Origin: Pseudobutyrivibrio ruminis DSM 9787
GTDB taxonomy: Bacteria > Bacillota > Clostridia > Lachnospirales > Lachnospiraceae
Direction of reading: 5' to 3'
Length of the DNA: 64,000 bases
NCBI RefSeq assembly: GCF_900218035.1
Contig: NZ_OBMR01000006.1
Location: forward strand, 223,554 to 287,553
Part shown: in pieces, positions 26,328 through 35,694 of the stretch
Position numbering within the stretch: the stretch's first letter is position 1
How the letters are laid out: every line of letters starts with the position of its first letter
The notes under the pieces: generated by a model
The model's input: only the letters and a program-made list of their open reading frames with translations
What the model was told of the DNA's origin: nothing
Database searches by the model: none
Made by a program: the position numbers and the translations under genes

Positions 26328-27605
26328 ATGGCACGCATTGATGCTGCGTATAATTATTTCATGACGACCTATGGTAATAACATAGGATCACGCTACGAAT
26401 CTCATAAGAAAAGCGAACTACGCGACACTTACAACAAAATAGTTAAGGCGAACAAAGAAGCTCCTCTGTACAAGATAAATGATTCTGAGGACATCGGTCA
26501 GTTTGCAATTGATATTAAAGAGCACGCCAATGCTATGACTCTTTCGGTATCAAATTTGACTTCCACCGGCGAGGATATTTCTTCTGTTTTAGAGAAGCGC
26601 ATTGCATCTTCATCAGATCCAAATTCTGTTGATGTGCTTTACGTCGGCGATAGCACGGATGGTGCTGAGGATTTCACAATCCAGGTTGATGCGCTTGCAA
26701 AGCCTCAGGTGAACACTGGCAACTTCCTTCTCTCAGAGGGACATGATTTTGAAGAGGGCCAGTACTCATTTGATTTGGATATTCGAAATCATTCATATGA
26801 GTTCCAGTTCAATGTAAATAAGAACGAAACCAATCTTACCGTTCAGAATAAGATTGTACGTTTGCTTAATACTTCAGATGTAGGCTTAAGCGCAAAGTTA
26901 CTTTCAAATGACAGAGCCGGAAGCAAGGCTATACAGATTGTTTCCAAGTCTACTGGTGTTGCAGATGATGAAAACACATTGTTTAATATCTCATCATCAA
27001 TCTCTTGGAGAGAGCTAAACATCCTTGGAATTGACAATGTTACACAGCAGCCTTCCAATTCAGATTTCAAGCTGAATGGAGTTTCGCATCAGTCATTATC
27101 CAATACCTTTACAGTAAACAAGACCTACGAGCTTATTCTGAAGAGGCCATCCAACGGTGAAGTTAGCATCGGTCTTATGAACGATACTGAAGCTCTTTCA
27201 AAAGGAATTACACAGCTGTTGGATAGCTACAATGGTATGCTTGATATTGGATTGAAGTACAACGAAGCTCATCAGAATCGTACACTTTTCAATGAGATAT
27301 CTTCCATTGCAAAGAATGATGCAAGCGAGCTTGCCGCTGTAGGAATTCAAAGTGATTCTATGAATCACCTCTACTTAGATAAAGATGTTTTATCCGATGT
27401 GATTAACAGCGAAAATAAAGAAAGCGCTTTTGAAACTCTTAACAACCTTAAGAATTCAATTTCAAAAGCTGCATCGAAGGCCTCTATCAATCCGATGAAC
27501 TATGTTGATAAATCGATTGTAGAGTACAAGAATCCTGGTAAGACTCTTAGCGCACCATATGCGTCAAGTGCTTACTCCGGTATGATGATGAACTACGGAT
27601 TATAG
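26328..27605 (+). CDS. Orphan FliD-like flagellar protein
   Basis: 425 residues; AAAGGAGGGG precedes the ATG. Residues about 108-210 resemble the FliD N-terminal region: DFTIQVDALAKPQVNTGNFL, then FQFNVNKNETNLTVQNKIVRLLN and DVGLSAKLL, like the T.tVN.LA..Q and INxxNxGVxA segments of filament caps. The C-terminal half has heptad-like helices (GITQLLDSYNGMLDIG, ALNNLKNSISKAASKA) as in FliD. It is about half the length of the fliD at 37405-39876 and lacks the long central domains. It lies alone on the plus strand, facing the chemoreceptor gene. No sigma-28 promoter was seen. A role as alternative cap or hook-associated protein is inferred. Confidence 0.65.
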   Translation: MARIDAAYNYFMTTYGNNIGSRYESHKKSELRDTYNKIVKANKEAPLYKINDSEDIGQFAIDIKEHANAMTLSVSNLTSTGEDISSVLEKRIASSSDPNSVDVLYVGDSTDGAEDFTIQVDALAKPQVNTGNFLLSEGHDFEEGQYSFDLDIRNHSYEFQFNVNKNETNLTVQNKIVRLLNTSDVGLSAKLLSNDRAGSKAIQIVSKSTGVADDENTLFNISSSISWRELNILGIDNVTQQPSNSDFKLNGVSHQSLSNTFTVNKTYELILKRPSNGEVSIGLMNDTEALSKGITQLLDSYNGMLDIGLKYNEAHQNRTLFNEISSIAKNDASELAAVGIQSDSMNHLYLDKDVLSDVINSENKESAFETLNNLKNSISKAASKASINPMNYVDKSIVEYKNPGKTLSAPYASSAYSGMMMNYGL

Positions 27606-27612
27606 GATATTA

Positions 27613-27708
27613 AAAATCCCCTGTAATTCACAAGCTCTTAGGTTTCTCAAATGAGACGTGTTGTCGAATTGAGAAACACTAAGGCTTGTGAATGTAACAG
27701 GGGATTTT
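27613..27708. ncRNA. Long hairpin with GAGACGTGTTGTCGA loop between convergent genes
   Basis: AAAATCCCCTGT (27613-27624) pairs perfectly with ACAGGGGATTTT (27697-27708), TTCACAAGC with GCTTGTGAA, and GTTTCTCAA (27642) with TTGAGAAAC (27668). The apical loop is ATGAGACGTGTTGTCGA at 27651-27667 and the 3' internal loop holds GTAAC. The T-run after the stem also allows termination of the plus-strand FliD-like gene, and the A-run before it of the minus-strand chemoreceptor gene. The shared loop with two other sites argues that it is more than a terminator. Confidence 0.7.
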
Positions 27709-27725
27709 CCATTATTGATTATCCA

Positions 27726-29777
27726 TTATTCTGCATCATCCTTGAAGAATTCCATCTCCTGGTTCAGCTTGATTGCGATGTCTTTCAAATCGTCGGCTGA
27801 ATTAGCAAGGCTTGCAACTGTAGCAGAAAGCTCCTGTACAGATGCGCCTGTAGTTTCAGATGAAGCAGCATTCTCTTCTGAGATTGCTGAAAGTGATGAC
27901 ATAGCGTCTGATACAACATCGTTGGAGGTTACGCATGTAGATGCACCGCCGGCGATATCTCTAATACCATCAACTGTTCCATCAATATCTTCAAGCATTC
28001 CATTTACAGATTCAAGTGTGCCGCCGATAGCTTCCTGTTGTTCAAGATTGCCCTGCTTAACAAGATTTGCTGCCTCTACGGCTGCTTCTGCCTGCTTCAA
28101 CAACTCATCCATCTCTGTACGAATATCCTGCGCCATGCTATCAGAATCGTCGGCAAGCTTTCTAATTTCCTCTGCAACGACGGCGAATCCCTTACCTGCT
28201 TCACCAGCACGAGCTGCCTCAATAGAAGCATTCAAAGAAAGGAGGTTTGTCTGAGCAGCAATGCCTGAAATGCCTTCAACTCGCTCGTTAATATTTGCGA
28301 CAGCATTCTGGGTAGCAGAAATTGTTCTGGCAATCTCCTCGATTTTAGCTGTCATGTCGCTACTAGAATTCTGAAGACTAACAAGTGATTTACTGGATGT
28401 CTGTGATGCTTTCTTCATTCTGCCAGCAAGGCTTTCAACATTATCTGTGGATGACTGAACACCGCCAACTGCATCTGTAATCTTGCCAACATTTTCTGCT
28501 GCTTCCTGAATCTCCTCAGCCTGCTGTACAGCACCTGTTGCGATTTCCTGGACTGCATTTGCAACCGTATCTGTTGTGGCTGCAATCTGATTTGCCATGT
28601 CCGCCAAATCCTCGGAAGAAACTGTAACTGTTGAAGCCGATTGCTTAATAGCGGCAACTATGCTTCCCAATTTTTCGATAACGGAATTGGTGCTTCGAAC
28701 AATTTCACCGAATTCGTCTTTACGTTTTGCATATCCGTCAATCTTCTTGAATCGACCATCGGCAAGCTTTGTGATGGTATCAGTTACTGCCATGATTGGT
28801 TTTGTGAAGCTTGTTGCAACTACGAGGGAAATAACTATACCAAGAATCAGCATTATTGTTCCAATTATCACTATGATAAATGCTGATCTAATTGCTGATG
28901 CCATGATTTCGTTTCTAGTTTTTGAAACCACAACATAGTATCCACTGATAGGTTCTTGTTCCCAGGACATATATGTGATTTTACCATCAAATGTTGATGT
29001 AATCAGGCCACTTGTTTCAGTGGAAGAAACAAACTCATATCCGCTTAAATCATATTCATCCTCTGGGCTGATTTCGAACTGAGCATGTGCAACCATCATA
29101 CCTTTTGTATCAGCGATGTAACCGTCGCCAACATTTTCAGCAAGGAATTCATGAAGCACATTTAAGTCAAAGCTTCGCTGAACTGTACCAATCACCTGAG
29201 TGTGGGCTTCGTTGTAAATTGGTACGCAAATGATTGTTATTCTATTTCCAACACTCTTGCTGACAACAACATCAGATATAGCTGGCTTCCCAGTTGTAAC
29301 GGCCTGAACAAAGTAATCTCTGTCTGATATGTTTGTAAGCTCTGCTCTATCACTACGAACCAGCTGGTCGCCAGAAACCTTGCTAATGATGATATTCTCA
29401 TTGCCATCGTTCATGTACTCATTTAGCGCGTCAAGCTGTCCCATCACAGAAGAATCCGGAACTGCCTGTCCTTCTGTGCCATAGGATTCAACAAAAACTA
29501 TCGTACTAGGAGAAGTTGCAATTGCCTCCAACATGGATGTATTTTTCTCAACAATTTCAGCAAATTTTGCCTCAACAACTCGTGCATTAGAATTTAAAAG
29601 TTCCAGCGCATCCGCCTCCGCTTTCGAGGTAGAGCTGTTGTAGCTGATAATGATAGAAATTAATAATGGCACAGCCACCAAAGCAGCCATCAAAAGAATT
29701 AGTTTCGTTTTAATGCTATCCTTTGGGTTAATGCCACCAGCTAGATTTTTATTAGACTTTTTTTGCACCTTACTCAT
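27726..29777 (-). CDS. Methyl-accepting chemotaxis protein with Cache sensor
   Basis: 683 residues with AAGGAGG five bases before the ATG. A first membrane helix (about 24-46) and a second (about 285-310, [21 protein letters not shown]) enclose an extracellular dCache-like domain: [22 protein letters not shown] and [19 protein letters not shown] are typical. HAMP follows ([18 protein letters not shown]), then the signalling domain with the conserved hairpin tip [30 protein letters not shown] near 520. It senses a small extracellular ligand and controls CheA. The C-terminus has no CheR-tether pentapeptide. No sigma-28 box was seen upstream. Confidence 0.95.
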   Translation of the reverse strand: MSKVQKKSNKNLAGGINPKDSIKTKLILLMAALVAVPLLISIIISYNSSTSKAEADALELLNSNARVVEAKFAEIVEKNTSMLEAIATSPSTIVFVESYGTEGQAVPDSSVMGQLDALNEYMNDGNENIIISKVSGDQLVRSDRAELTNISDRDYFVQAVTTGKPAISDVVVSKSVGNRITIICVPIYNEAHTQVIGTVQRSFDLNVLHEFLAENVGDGYIADTKGMMVAHAQFEISPEDEYDLSGYEFVSSTETSGLITSTFDGKITYMSWEQEPISGYYVVVSKTRNEIMASAIRSAFIIVIIGTIMLILGIVISLVVATSFTKPIMAVTDTITKLADGRFKKIDGYAKRKDEFGEIVRSTNSVIEKLGSIVAAIKQSASTVTVSSEDLADMANQIAATTDTVANAVQEIATGAVQQAEEIQEAAENVGKITDAVGGVQSSTDNVESLAGRMKKASQTSSKSLVSLQNSSSDMTAKIEEIARTISATQNAVANINERVEGISGIAAQTNLLSLNASIEAARAGEAGKGFAVVAEEIRKLADDSDSMAQDIRTEMDELLKQAEAAVEAANLVKQGNLEQQEAIGGTLESVNGMLEDIDGTVDGIRDIAGGASTCVTSNDVVSDAMSSLSAISEENAASSETTGASVQELSATVASLANSADDLKDIAIKLNQEMEFFKDDAE

Positions 29778-29904
29778 AGAAACCTCCTTAGTCAGTCATT
29801 AAAATAAAGAAAAATTTCTATATTGATTTTATTATGTGCATAATTAAATTGTGTGTAATAATTATAAATTTTTTGTGAAAATACATTTTTATAAAAATTG
29901 AGTG

Positions 29905-29931
29905 TAAAAAAGCACATCTTATCGATGTGCT
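29905..29931 (-). terminator. Intrinsic terminator of the DUF3880-type glycosyltransferase gene
   Basis: AGCACATC at 29911 pairs with GATGTGCT ending at 29931; on the minus strand a TTTTTT run follows. It begins seven bases from the stop codon. Confidence 0.85.
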
Positions 29932-29937
29932 CTTAGT

Positions 29938-31092
29938 CTATATCTGTTCTAGCATTTCCTTGATTCTGGCTTCGTAAGTGCAGGCTTCCCTGACGTACTC
30001 CTGTCCAGCTGCTGCAATGCGCTCTCGCTCTCCGTCATGCTTTAGATAGAAATCCACTTTTTCGTATAGATCTTCATTATTGTAGTACCAAACCAAGTGC
30101 TTTTCATTTTCAAAGAACATTGGTAGCTCCGCCTGAAAGTTTGTCAGACAAAATCCTCCGGCTCCTAAAATATCGTAAACACGAAGTGGCACTCCGCTTT
30201 TGATATTTGGAATGGTCATGTTTAGATTGATTTTGGACTGGTTAAATACCTTTGGCATCTCGCTCCAATAATCAACGCTGCCCTTGTAGTTTACCCGGAG
30301 CAAATCCCTGGTAAATGAGTTGGTGTAGATGCTCACATCATGATGTTTTGACAAGTCGATTAAGATTCGTCTGCGCTGCTTTTGAGCTATTTTGAAGCCC
30401 AAAGTTGTTACTGAAAATATTAGGTTTAGGTCCGAAAGCGAGTCTTCCGATTTTTCCAGTTCAAAATAGTTTTCAAGCTCCATGAGGATTTCCGGGGTGA
30501 GCATCCTGTCGATGATGTTGACTCCCATCAAATCACGCTGAGCTTCCATGGTTGCCTCGAAATATCCACGGAGATACTCTGGCAAAGTATACTCCATTTT
30601 GTCGTAAGAATTCTTTTCATATAGAGAGCCTACGAAGCTGATTTCGTTTTTGTAGGCCTCCAAATCTGTTGAGTTGACGAACAGATAATCAAGTCTGTTG
30701 CAATCCACGGCCAGTGGGAGATGATAAACGTGCTCCACTCCCATGCCACGGAATTCCTCTACATTTGTCAGGTCAAACAGGAAAATGCGATTCACGTCGT
30801 TAAAAACTGACTTATGATACATAGAAATCAGCGGGTTATCGCAGCTCCAGCAAACGTAGCGTAGGCCCTGCTCCTGGCAAACATTTGAAATCAGAGGGAA
30901 GTAATTCACTGTGAAGAAAAAGTCATAATTTCCAGCCTTAATCATGTCTCGAAGCTTTTCTGCGAACTCTTCATCTACATCATAATTGAGGAGGTCCTGA
31001 TAAACCTCCTCAACTTCATAACCTAGAGTCTCGAATGTGTGCTTAATGTCTTTGTAATTGTATGCTTTCCAGCGATACATCAAAATCTTCAT
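29938..31092 (-). CDS. CgeB/DUF3880-type glycosyltransferase
   Basis: 384 residues. The first third (MKILMYRWKAYNYKDIKHTFETLGY, VCWSCDNPL, VYHLPLAVD) matches the DUF3880 part, and the C-terminal third (GVPLRVYDILGAGGFCLTNFQAELPMFF, then EDLYEKVDFYLKHDGERERIAAAGQEYV) the CgeB/spore-maturation-type GT4-like domain. Such proteins often lie near flagellin genes and are believed to glycosylate filament or surface polymers. It follows a GT2 gene on the same strand, with a hairpin between, and the flagellin gene is upstream of that. Flagellin glycosylation is a context inference. Confidence 0.85.
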   Translation of the reverse strand: MKILMYRWKAYNYKDIKHTFETLGYEVEEVYQDLLNYDVDEEFAEKLRDMIKAGNYDFFFTVNYFPLISNVCQEQGLRYVCWSCDNPLISMYHKSVFNDVNRIFLFDLTNVEEFRGMGVEHVYHLPLAVDCNRLDYLFVNSTDLEAYKNEISFVGSLYEKNSYDKMEYTLPEYLRGYFEATMEAQRDLMGVNIIDRMLTPEILMELENYFELEKSEDSLSDLNLIFSVTTLGFKIAQKQRRRILIDLSKHHDVSIYTNSFTRDLLRVNYKGSVDYWSEMPKVFNQSKINLNMTIPNIKSGVPLRVYDILGAGGFCLTNFQAELPMFFENEKHLVWYYNNEDLYEKVDFYLKHDGERERIAAAGQEYVREACTYEARIKEMLEQI

Positions 31093-31114
31093 ATTGTTCT
31101 CATACCTTTAATCC

Positions 31115-31198
31115 GCTAGTTACGCCTACAAGCCTACTGATTTCTCCGTTCGATAACATATCTCACTTGAGAAATAGTAGAGCTTGCTGTCTACTAGC
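31115..31198 (-). ncRNA. Long hairpin with GAGATATGTTATCGA loop between two glycosyltransferase genes
   Basis: On the minus strand the outer arms GCTAGTAG and AACTAGC, CAAGC with GCTTG, CTACT with AGTAG, and ATTTCTC with GAGAAAT stack to a loop AAGTGAGATATGTTATCGAA. The 3' internal loop reads GCGTAAC. The architecture and both loop motifs match the hairpins at 26061 and 27613 although the stems differ in sequence, which is a covariation-like pattern. It sits in the 147-bp gap between a GT2 gene and a CgeB-like gene and may be part of their common transcript. Confidence 0.65.
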
Positions 31199-31239
31199 TC
31201 ATCTAAATATGTAAACTCTCAATACCCTACGAGCCCGTC

Positions 31240-33105
31240 CTATATATGTAACGTATCCACCCCATATGAGCCCTGTAATATGCCTACCAGCTGTTTATAG
31301 GTAGCTACGGCTTCGTCGCTACGTCCGGCTGCGTCAAGCTCGGCAATTTGAGCCAGAATGGTCTCCTCGAGCTTATACATTTCGTTGAATTTATCTGGGT
31401 CGTTGCGCTTTGCATCGCGAATCTTTATACGCATTGTGTAAAGGCGAGACAGCTCCCCAAGGGCCCCAGTCATGGCTGGTCTAAAACCAAAGAGATTTTT
31501 GAGAATCTTTAGGCTGGCAGTCACATCCACATCCGCCTCACCAATAAACTGCTGCAAGCCCTGGCCAAGCTTTGTAGAGTGGTTTAATGGCTTGTCATCA
31601 TCCTCTTCAAGAAGCCAGCTGTCATGCATCTGCTGCCAGTTTAAAGCCATGTTGCCGTAGTTAGCCAAGGCTTCTATAAGCTCATCATAGCTGTCCCAAT
31701 ATTCGATGCCTGCAAACTGCTTTTCCAGTATGCGAATGTCGATATATAGGCGAATTTCTTTCTCGCCGTCAGTTGTTTTAAACGCTGCTGCAATGTTTTC
31801 AAGCTCCTGCTCACTAAGGCTTGGTGCCAATTTATCAATCTGGTTTTCAATCATATCCCTAAAGCCAGATGAAGAAAAGAATTTATTTAATACGTCTCTT
31901 ATTTTCTTCTTATAACCCACTTCAGAACTTTTCTTAAGCAGCATTACAATAAAGCCACGATTTAAACGAACAATCTTTGAATCCCAGGCTATTTTTCTAT
32001 AATAGTGGGTCAGTGGACCGTAATCATTGTTATCAAGGCCTATGGTCATGATATAACAATAAATCATATTGTTTTTTGTGGTATCAAATGTATCAGAGGA
32101 GAATAATCCTCCTTGGATATACATCGCCACTTTATCATGAGCGAGCTTTTCACACATCTTCAAATAATAATTGCAGGCCACCAGGCACTTGTCATTATCA
32201 TGCTTTTTAAAATAAGCTGCTGCTGCATAAAAAGCCAAGCATGCTAATGGCACTTCCATTATGGTTGGATTTGCCGCCTCTTTTTCGTACAAAGCAATCA
32301 TCTCATCATCTTTTTCATCCTGATGAAGAGCTATTGCCATTCCGCACACAAAACTGCCTCTATAGCGCAAATCCTCGGTGTCATTTTTCTCAAATGATTG
32401 TTTTACCGCATTCTCACATACATCAAACATCTCATCATATTTTTTGATAGCCTTCAGTTCCTGTGCAAGTTGATATGGCCAGCGGAGATTATCCGGATTC
32501 TCCTCCATCATCTCTTTAATCAATGGAATGTTTCGCATGGAATGCTTTATATTATCCTCTTCCGATTCATATACATAGCCAAAATGAGCAGCATAGGCTT
32601 CCATAAACATAGCATTTCCTGATGCCGGCAAAATATATTCATGTATTTTCCCTTCAAAGTGAGTTTCCGGTGTTACCAGACACATACGACACACCTCGAT
32701 ATCCTGGTATTCCTTGCCATCAAAATCGAGATAATTGTGCTGGTAATATCCGCCGATATTGTAATTTGTGCAATCTGGCTGTTGGAAAAATTCGATGATG
32801 TATTTGCAGTCTAGGAACCACTCATCATCATCGATATACAAAAACATTTTGCCGTTAGCCTGATCCAACTGGAAGTTTCTGGCCTTAGCAAAATCATTGC
32901 ACCATTCAAATTCAAAAACTTCATCTGCATATTTCTCAATAACCGCTCTAGTTTCAGGGCTGCAGCCTGTGTCCACAACCTGAATTTCTGAATCTATTAC
33001 CTCTCTGATTGGCATCAAAGACTTGAGGCAGCGCTCAGTTGTATCTGGTCTGCCACAGCAAAGCAGGGATATTGTAAGCAATTTAGTTTTTGGTTTATTG
33101 TTCAT
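31240..33105 (-). CDS. GT2-family glycosyltransferase with helical repeat region
   Basis: 621 residues from the ATG at 33103-33105, which has GGTGGA upstream; a GTG twelve bases further is less likely. Residues 10-230 are a GT-A fold: LTISLLCCGRPDTTERCLKSL, IQVVDTGCSPETRAVIEKYAD, FAKARNFQLDQANGKMFLYIDDDEWF with the DxD-type metal site. The remaining 390 residues are alpha-helical, TPR-like (YDEMFDVCENAVKQSFE, DDEMIALYEKEA). Glycosyltransferases of this GT2-TPR build occur next to flagellins in clostridia and may glycosylate them; here the flagellin gene is 2.2 kb upstream on the same strand. The substrate is not known. Confidence 0.87.
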   Translation of the reverse strand: MNNKPKTKLLTISLLCCGRPDTTERCLKSLMPIREVIDSEIQVVDTGCSPETRAVIEKYADEVFEFEWCNDFAKARNFQLDQANGKMFLYIDDDEWFLDCKYIIEFFQQPDCTNYNIGGYYQHNYLDFDGKEYQDIEVCRMCLVTPETHFEGKIHEYILPASGNAMFMEAYAAHFGYVYESEEDNIKHSMRNIPLIKEMMEENPDNLRWPYQLAQELKAIKKYDEMFDVCENAVKQSFEKNDTEDLRYRGSFVCGMAIALHQDEKDDEMIALYEKEAANPTIMEVPLACLAFYAAAAYFKKHDNDKCLVACNYYLKMCEKLAHDKVAMYIQGGLFSSDTFDTTKNNMIYCYIMTIGLDNNDYGPLTHYYRKIAWDSKIVRLNRGFIVMLLKKSSEVGYKKKIRDVLNKFFSSSGFRDMIENQIDKLAPSLSEQELENIAAAFKTTDGEKEIRLYIDIRILEKQFAGIEYWDSYDELIEALANYGNMALNWQQMHDSWLLEEDDDKPLNHSTKLGQGLQQFIGEADVDVTASLKILKNLFGFRPAMTGALGELSRLYTMRIKIRDAKRNDPDKFNEMYKLEETILAQIAELDAAGRSDEAVATYKQLVGILQGSYGVDTLHI

Positions 33106-33127
33106 ATATTGTTCCACCCTTTAATCA

Positions 33128-33155
33128 CTAAAAGGCTCGTCATTTGACGAGCCTT
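33128..33155 (-). terminator. Intrinsic terminator after the 165-residue protein gene
   Basis: AAGGCTCGTC (33132) pairs with GACGAGCCTT (33155) over a four-base loop; on the minus strand TTTTAGTG follows. Confidence 0.75.
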
Positions 33156-33167
33156 ACTTTATTAATA

Positions 33168-33665
33168 TTAATATGTTCCAATTACAAGTGGTCGGTACAT
33201 TTCCTCTCCTTCCACGAGGCCTTCAACCTTGCCCAGGCAACTATCAATCAAGCGATTGATTTCCTTGCTAACAATGAGTTTTTCGCCAGGTGCTTCGACC
33301 AAGCCTCTGAAGTCATATACATCGATACTTCTAATTTCGATTATTCTGTTTTCGATTTCTCTAAGAATCTCACTAAGAACCATTTCGATATCAATTTTAT
33401 GACTAATAATAAGATTTGTATCTCTTAGGTTCTCACTTATATCGTATATCATATTGCAGTACTTTTCAAACTTTTCAACGATGTCCGAGTAATCCATTCC
33501 CATGGATTCCAAGTACTCTCCCAATACTAAGGCTTTTTGCTGACATCCGATGAGCACCTGTAAATCTGCTGCGTCATCGCCTGTACTTCCCTGTGCAAAT
33601 CTATGGTTTGCTGTGTAAAGCTCTAATACCATTGTTAACATCTTGTTTCTTGTGAAATATGCCAT
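33168..33665 (-). CDS. Uncharacterised alpha-helical protein downstream of flagellin
   Basis: 165 residues from MAYFTRNKML. The ATG at 33663-33665 has GAGG eight bases upstream; a TTG start 69 bases earlier is less likely. The sequence is mostly helical with charged heptads (DYSDIVEKFEKYCNMIYDISENL, MVLSEILREIENRIIEIRSI), cytoplasmic, without cysteine clusters or membrane segments. It does not match a family I know. The position between flagellin and the GT2 gene suggests a motility-linked role such as chaperone or regulator, which is inference only. A terminator lies on each side, so it is probably transcribed alone. Confidence 0.65.
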   Translation of the reverse strand: MAYFTRNKMLTMVLELYTANHRFAQGSTGDDAADLQVLIGCQQKALVLGEYLESMGMDYSDIVEKFEKYCNMIYDISENLRDTNLIISHKIDIEMVLSEILREIENRIIEIRSIDVYDFRGLVEAPGEKLIVSKEINRLIDSCLGKVEGLVEGEEMYRPLVIGTY

Positions 33666-33752
33666 ACGCCTTACCTCTATTCTATAAATCCCTCTTTCGA
33701 AGGAGTTGCAGTCGATTTTAAAGTTACTATTCAATTTTTCTTTTTAAAATCA

Positions 33753-33779
33753 TCCCCACCCCTGTGAAAGAGGTGGGGA
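33753..33779 (-). terminator. Intrinsic terminator of flagellin
   Basis: TCCCCACC (33753) pairs with GGTGGGGA (33779); on the minus strand it is followed by TGATTTTAAAAAG. It is 29 bp after the flagellin stop, as expected for a strongly expressed single gene. Confidence 0.85.
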
Positions 33780-33807
33780 CATTTTATTTATGGTTTTCAA
33801 CCTTAGG

Positions 33808-35289
33808 TTACTGAAGAAGATTCATAACACCCTGTGTAGCCTGATTTGCCTGAGCAAGCATTGACTGTCCAGCCTGCTGAAGGATGTTGTTCTTTGAGTA
33901 CTCAACCATCTGGTCAGCCATATCTGTATCACGGATACGAGATTCTGCTGCTTCTGTGTTCTCAACTACGTTGTCGAGGTTCTTGATAGAGTGCTCTAAT
34001 CTGTTCTGGATAGCACCAAGTTCTGCACGCTGTGCTGAAACTCTCTGGATTGCATCTGCGATAGCGTCGATTGCGTATGTAGCTGCCTTACCAGTTGCAT
34101 CGGAAACGTTAAGTCCGTTGATACCGATTGACTTAGAGTTCATAGCTTCGATGTTAACGTTAATCTTGTTTGACATTGCAGCGTCAGCACCAACATGAAG
34201 GTTAAGTGTAAGAGCGTTCTGTACGTTTACGAAGCCCTTTGTGATTGAGAAGCTAATTGTTGTTGTATTATTGGTATCAACACCATTTGTCTGCTGAACT
34301 GTTCTAGGTGTCCATGTGTATGCATCACCATCTTTATCTACATCTGCTGCACCATCTGTTGCTCCTACTGAAGAAGCTGCCTTAAGCTCGATAGCTACCA
34401 TGTTGTAAGCTGCTGATGCTGTGATAAGTGTTGCATTAGCCTTATCAATACCTGAACCATCTGTTGCAAGCTGTGCAAACATTGTTACTTCGTTACCATT
34501 ATATTTAAGAGTAGATCCCGGAACGATAAGGTTGTTAAGGTATCCGTTTGTTACCTTTGAGTTAGCTACATCTGATGTAGATCCATCAACGATTGTATAT
34601 GTCTTTCCATCGATTGAAATTGTATCACCAGCTGTTAAGCTCCACTCATTTGCTGTACCTTCTGCACCTTCATCATGCTTATCTTCAAGGTGAAGAGCCT
34701 TTGCTGCCTCTTCCTTTGTCTTAGCGCCGATTGTGTACTGTGTACCACCGATTGTATATTTCTCACCAGCTTCAAGAGATTCCATTGTAAATGTAGCTCT
34801 TGTTGTGTTCTGTACTAATGTACCTTCAAGACCTGCATCATGAGCTGAAATATACATCTTCTTAAGTCCGATATCACCCTTTAATAAGAATGTCTCATTG
34901 AACTTTGTTGTAGAAGCGATACGATCGATTTCCTGTGTAAGCTGTGAAATTTCGTTCTGGATATCATCACGATCTGACTCTGAGTTTGTTCCGTTAGCTG
35001 CCTGTACTGCTAACTCGTTCATTCTCTGAAGCATGTCGTGAACTTCTGTGAGGGCACCTTCAGCTGTCTGTACTGATGAAACACCGTCAGATGCGTTTGT
35101 AGAAGCCTGGGTCAAACCACGAATCTGTTTTCTCATTTTCTCAGAAATTGAAAGTCCAGCTGCATCATCTGCTGCTCTGTTGATTTTATATCCAGATGAA
35201 AGCTTCTCTGTACTCTTTGACTGAGAATCAGTTGTAATGTTCAATGTTCTTGAAGCATTAGCTGCCTGCATGTTGTGTTGTACTACCAT
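33808..35289 (-). CDS. hag: Flagellin
   Basis: 493 residues from MVVQHNMQAANASRTL; GGAGGA precedes this ATG, and a longer in-frame start at 35304 has no ribosome site. The conserved N-terminus (NRAADDAAGLSISEKMRKQIRGL, DGVSSVQTAEGALTEVHDMLQRMNELAVQAANGT) and C-terminus (AIQRVSAQRAELGAIQNRLEHSIKNL, ESRIRDTDMADQMVEYSKNNIL...LAQANQ) form the D0/D1 filament core. The central 170-380 region is a variable, Thr/Asp/Gly-rich outer domain. It is the main filament subunit. It is read from its own sigma-28 promoter, has a 160-nt leader with GGA motifs and its own terminator, so it is likely under CsrA/FliW control. Confidence 0.97.
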   Translation of the reverse strand: MVVQHNMQAANASRTLNITTDSQSKSTEKLSSGYKINRAADDAAGLSISEKMRKQIRGLTQASTNASDGVSSVQTAEGALTEVHDMLQRMNELAVQAANGTNSESDRDDIQNEISQLTQEIDRIASTTKFNETFLLKGDIGLKKMYISAHDAGLEGTLVQNTTRATFTMESLEAGEKYTIGGTQYTIGAKTKEEAAKALHLEDKHDEGAEGTANEWSLTAGDTISIDGKTYTIVDGSTSDVANSKVTNGYLNNLIVPGSTLKYNGNEVTMFAQLATDGSGIDKANATLITASAAYNMVAIELKAASSVGATDGAADVDKDGDAYTWTPRTVQQTNGVDTNNTTTISFSITKGFVNVQNALTLNLHVGADAAMSNKINVNIEAMNSKSIGINGLNVSDATGKAATYAIDAIADAIQRVSAQRAELGAIQNRLEHSIKNLDNVVENTEAAESRIRDTDMADQMVEYSKNNILQQAGQSMLAQANQATQGVMNLLQ

Positions 35290-35355
35290 AATAAATTCCT
35301 CCATGAGATTCTGCTAAATCCTTTTAGCATTTAAATCCGTTTTTGTGATAGCCCA

Positions 35356-35365
35356 ACATCCGTGT
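35356..35365 (-). promoter_or_regulatory. Candidate CsrA-binding site in flagellin leader
   Basis: On the minus strand the leader reads ACACGGATGT, close to the CsrA consensus RUACARGGAUGU, about 67 bases upstream of the start codon. A second GGA motif is the ribosome site itself (ATGGAGGA, 35297-35304), and two further GGA triplets lie between. In Bacillus subtilis two such sites, one on the ribosome site, let CsrA block hag translation and FliW relieve it. Confidence 0.6.
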
Positions 35366-35455
35366 CTGGCCTGGTTATTAAATTTGATTTTTAAAAAGAT
35401 TCGAATTCGATTTGTAAGGTAAAGTTTTTGTGTTCAATTGTTCCTTACACCTTAT

Positions 35456-35482
35456 TTATCGTTCTGGGGCGAAAAAACTTTA
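35456..35482 (-). promoter_or_regulatory. Sigma-28 (SigD) promoter of flagellin
   Basis: TAAA (minus strand, 35479-35482), 15-base spacer, AACGATAA (35456-35463). This closely matches the TAAA-N15-GCCGATAA consensus and lies about 167 bases upstream of the start codon. Confidence 0.85.
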
Positions 35483-35694
35483 CCCCTTTTAGAAAAAAAA
35501 TTTAATTTTGTTCCAATTATCTCATTGTTTGCACAATATAAAAAAGTCGCCAAACCCTTGATTTTACTGGGTTTCAGCGACTTTTATTATTGTTAAAATT
35601 TATAACAAAATTTTTGTAAAATTTGCTATAAATTCCATTATATTCTCATAATTTACAGGTTAATCGGCGGGGTTGGATGGGTAAATATATATTA

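Noticed and set aside
29778..29904. A sigma-28 promoter before chemoreceptor 1
   Set aside because: TAAA boxes exist in this A/T-rich gap but no CGAT-type -10 lies 15-16 bases from any of them.
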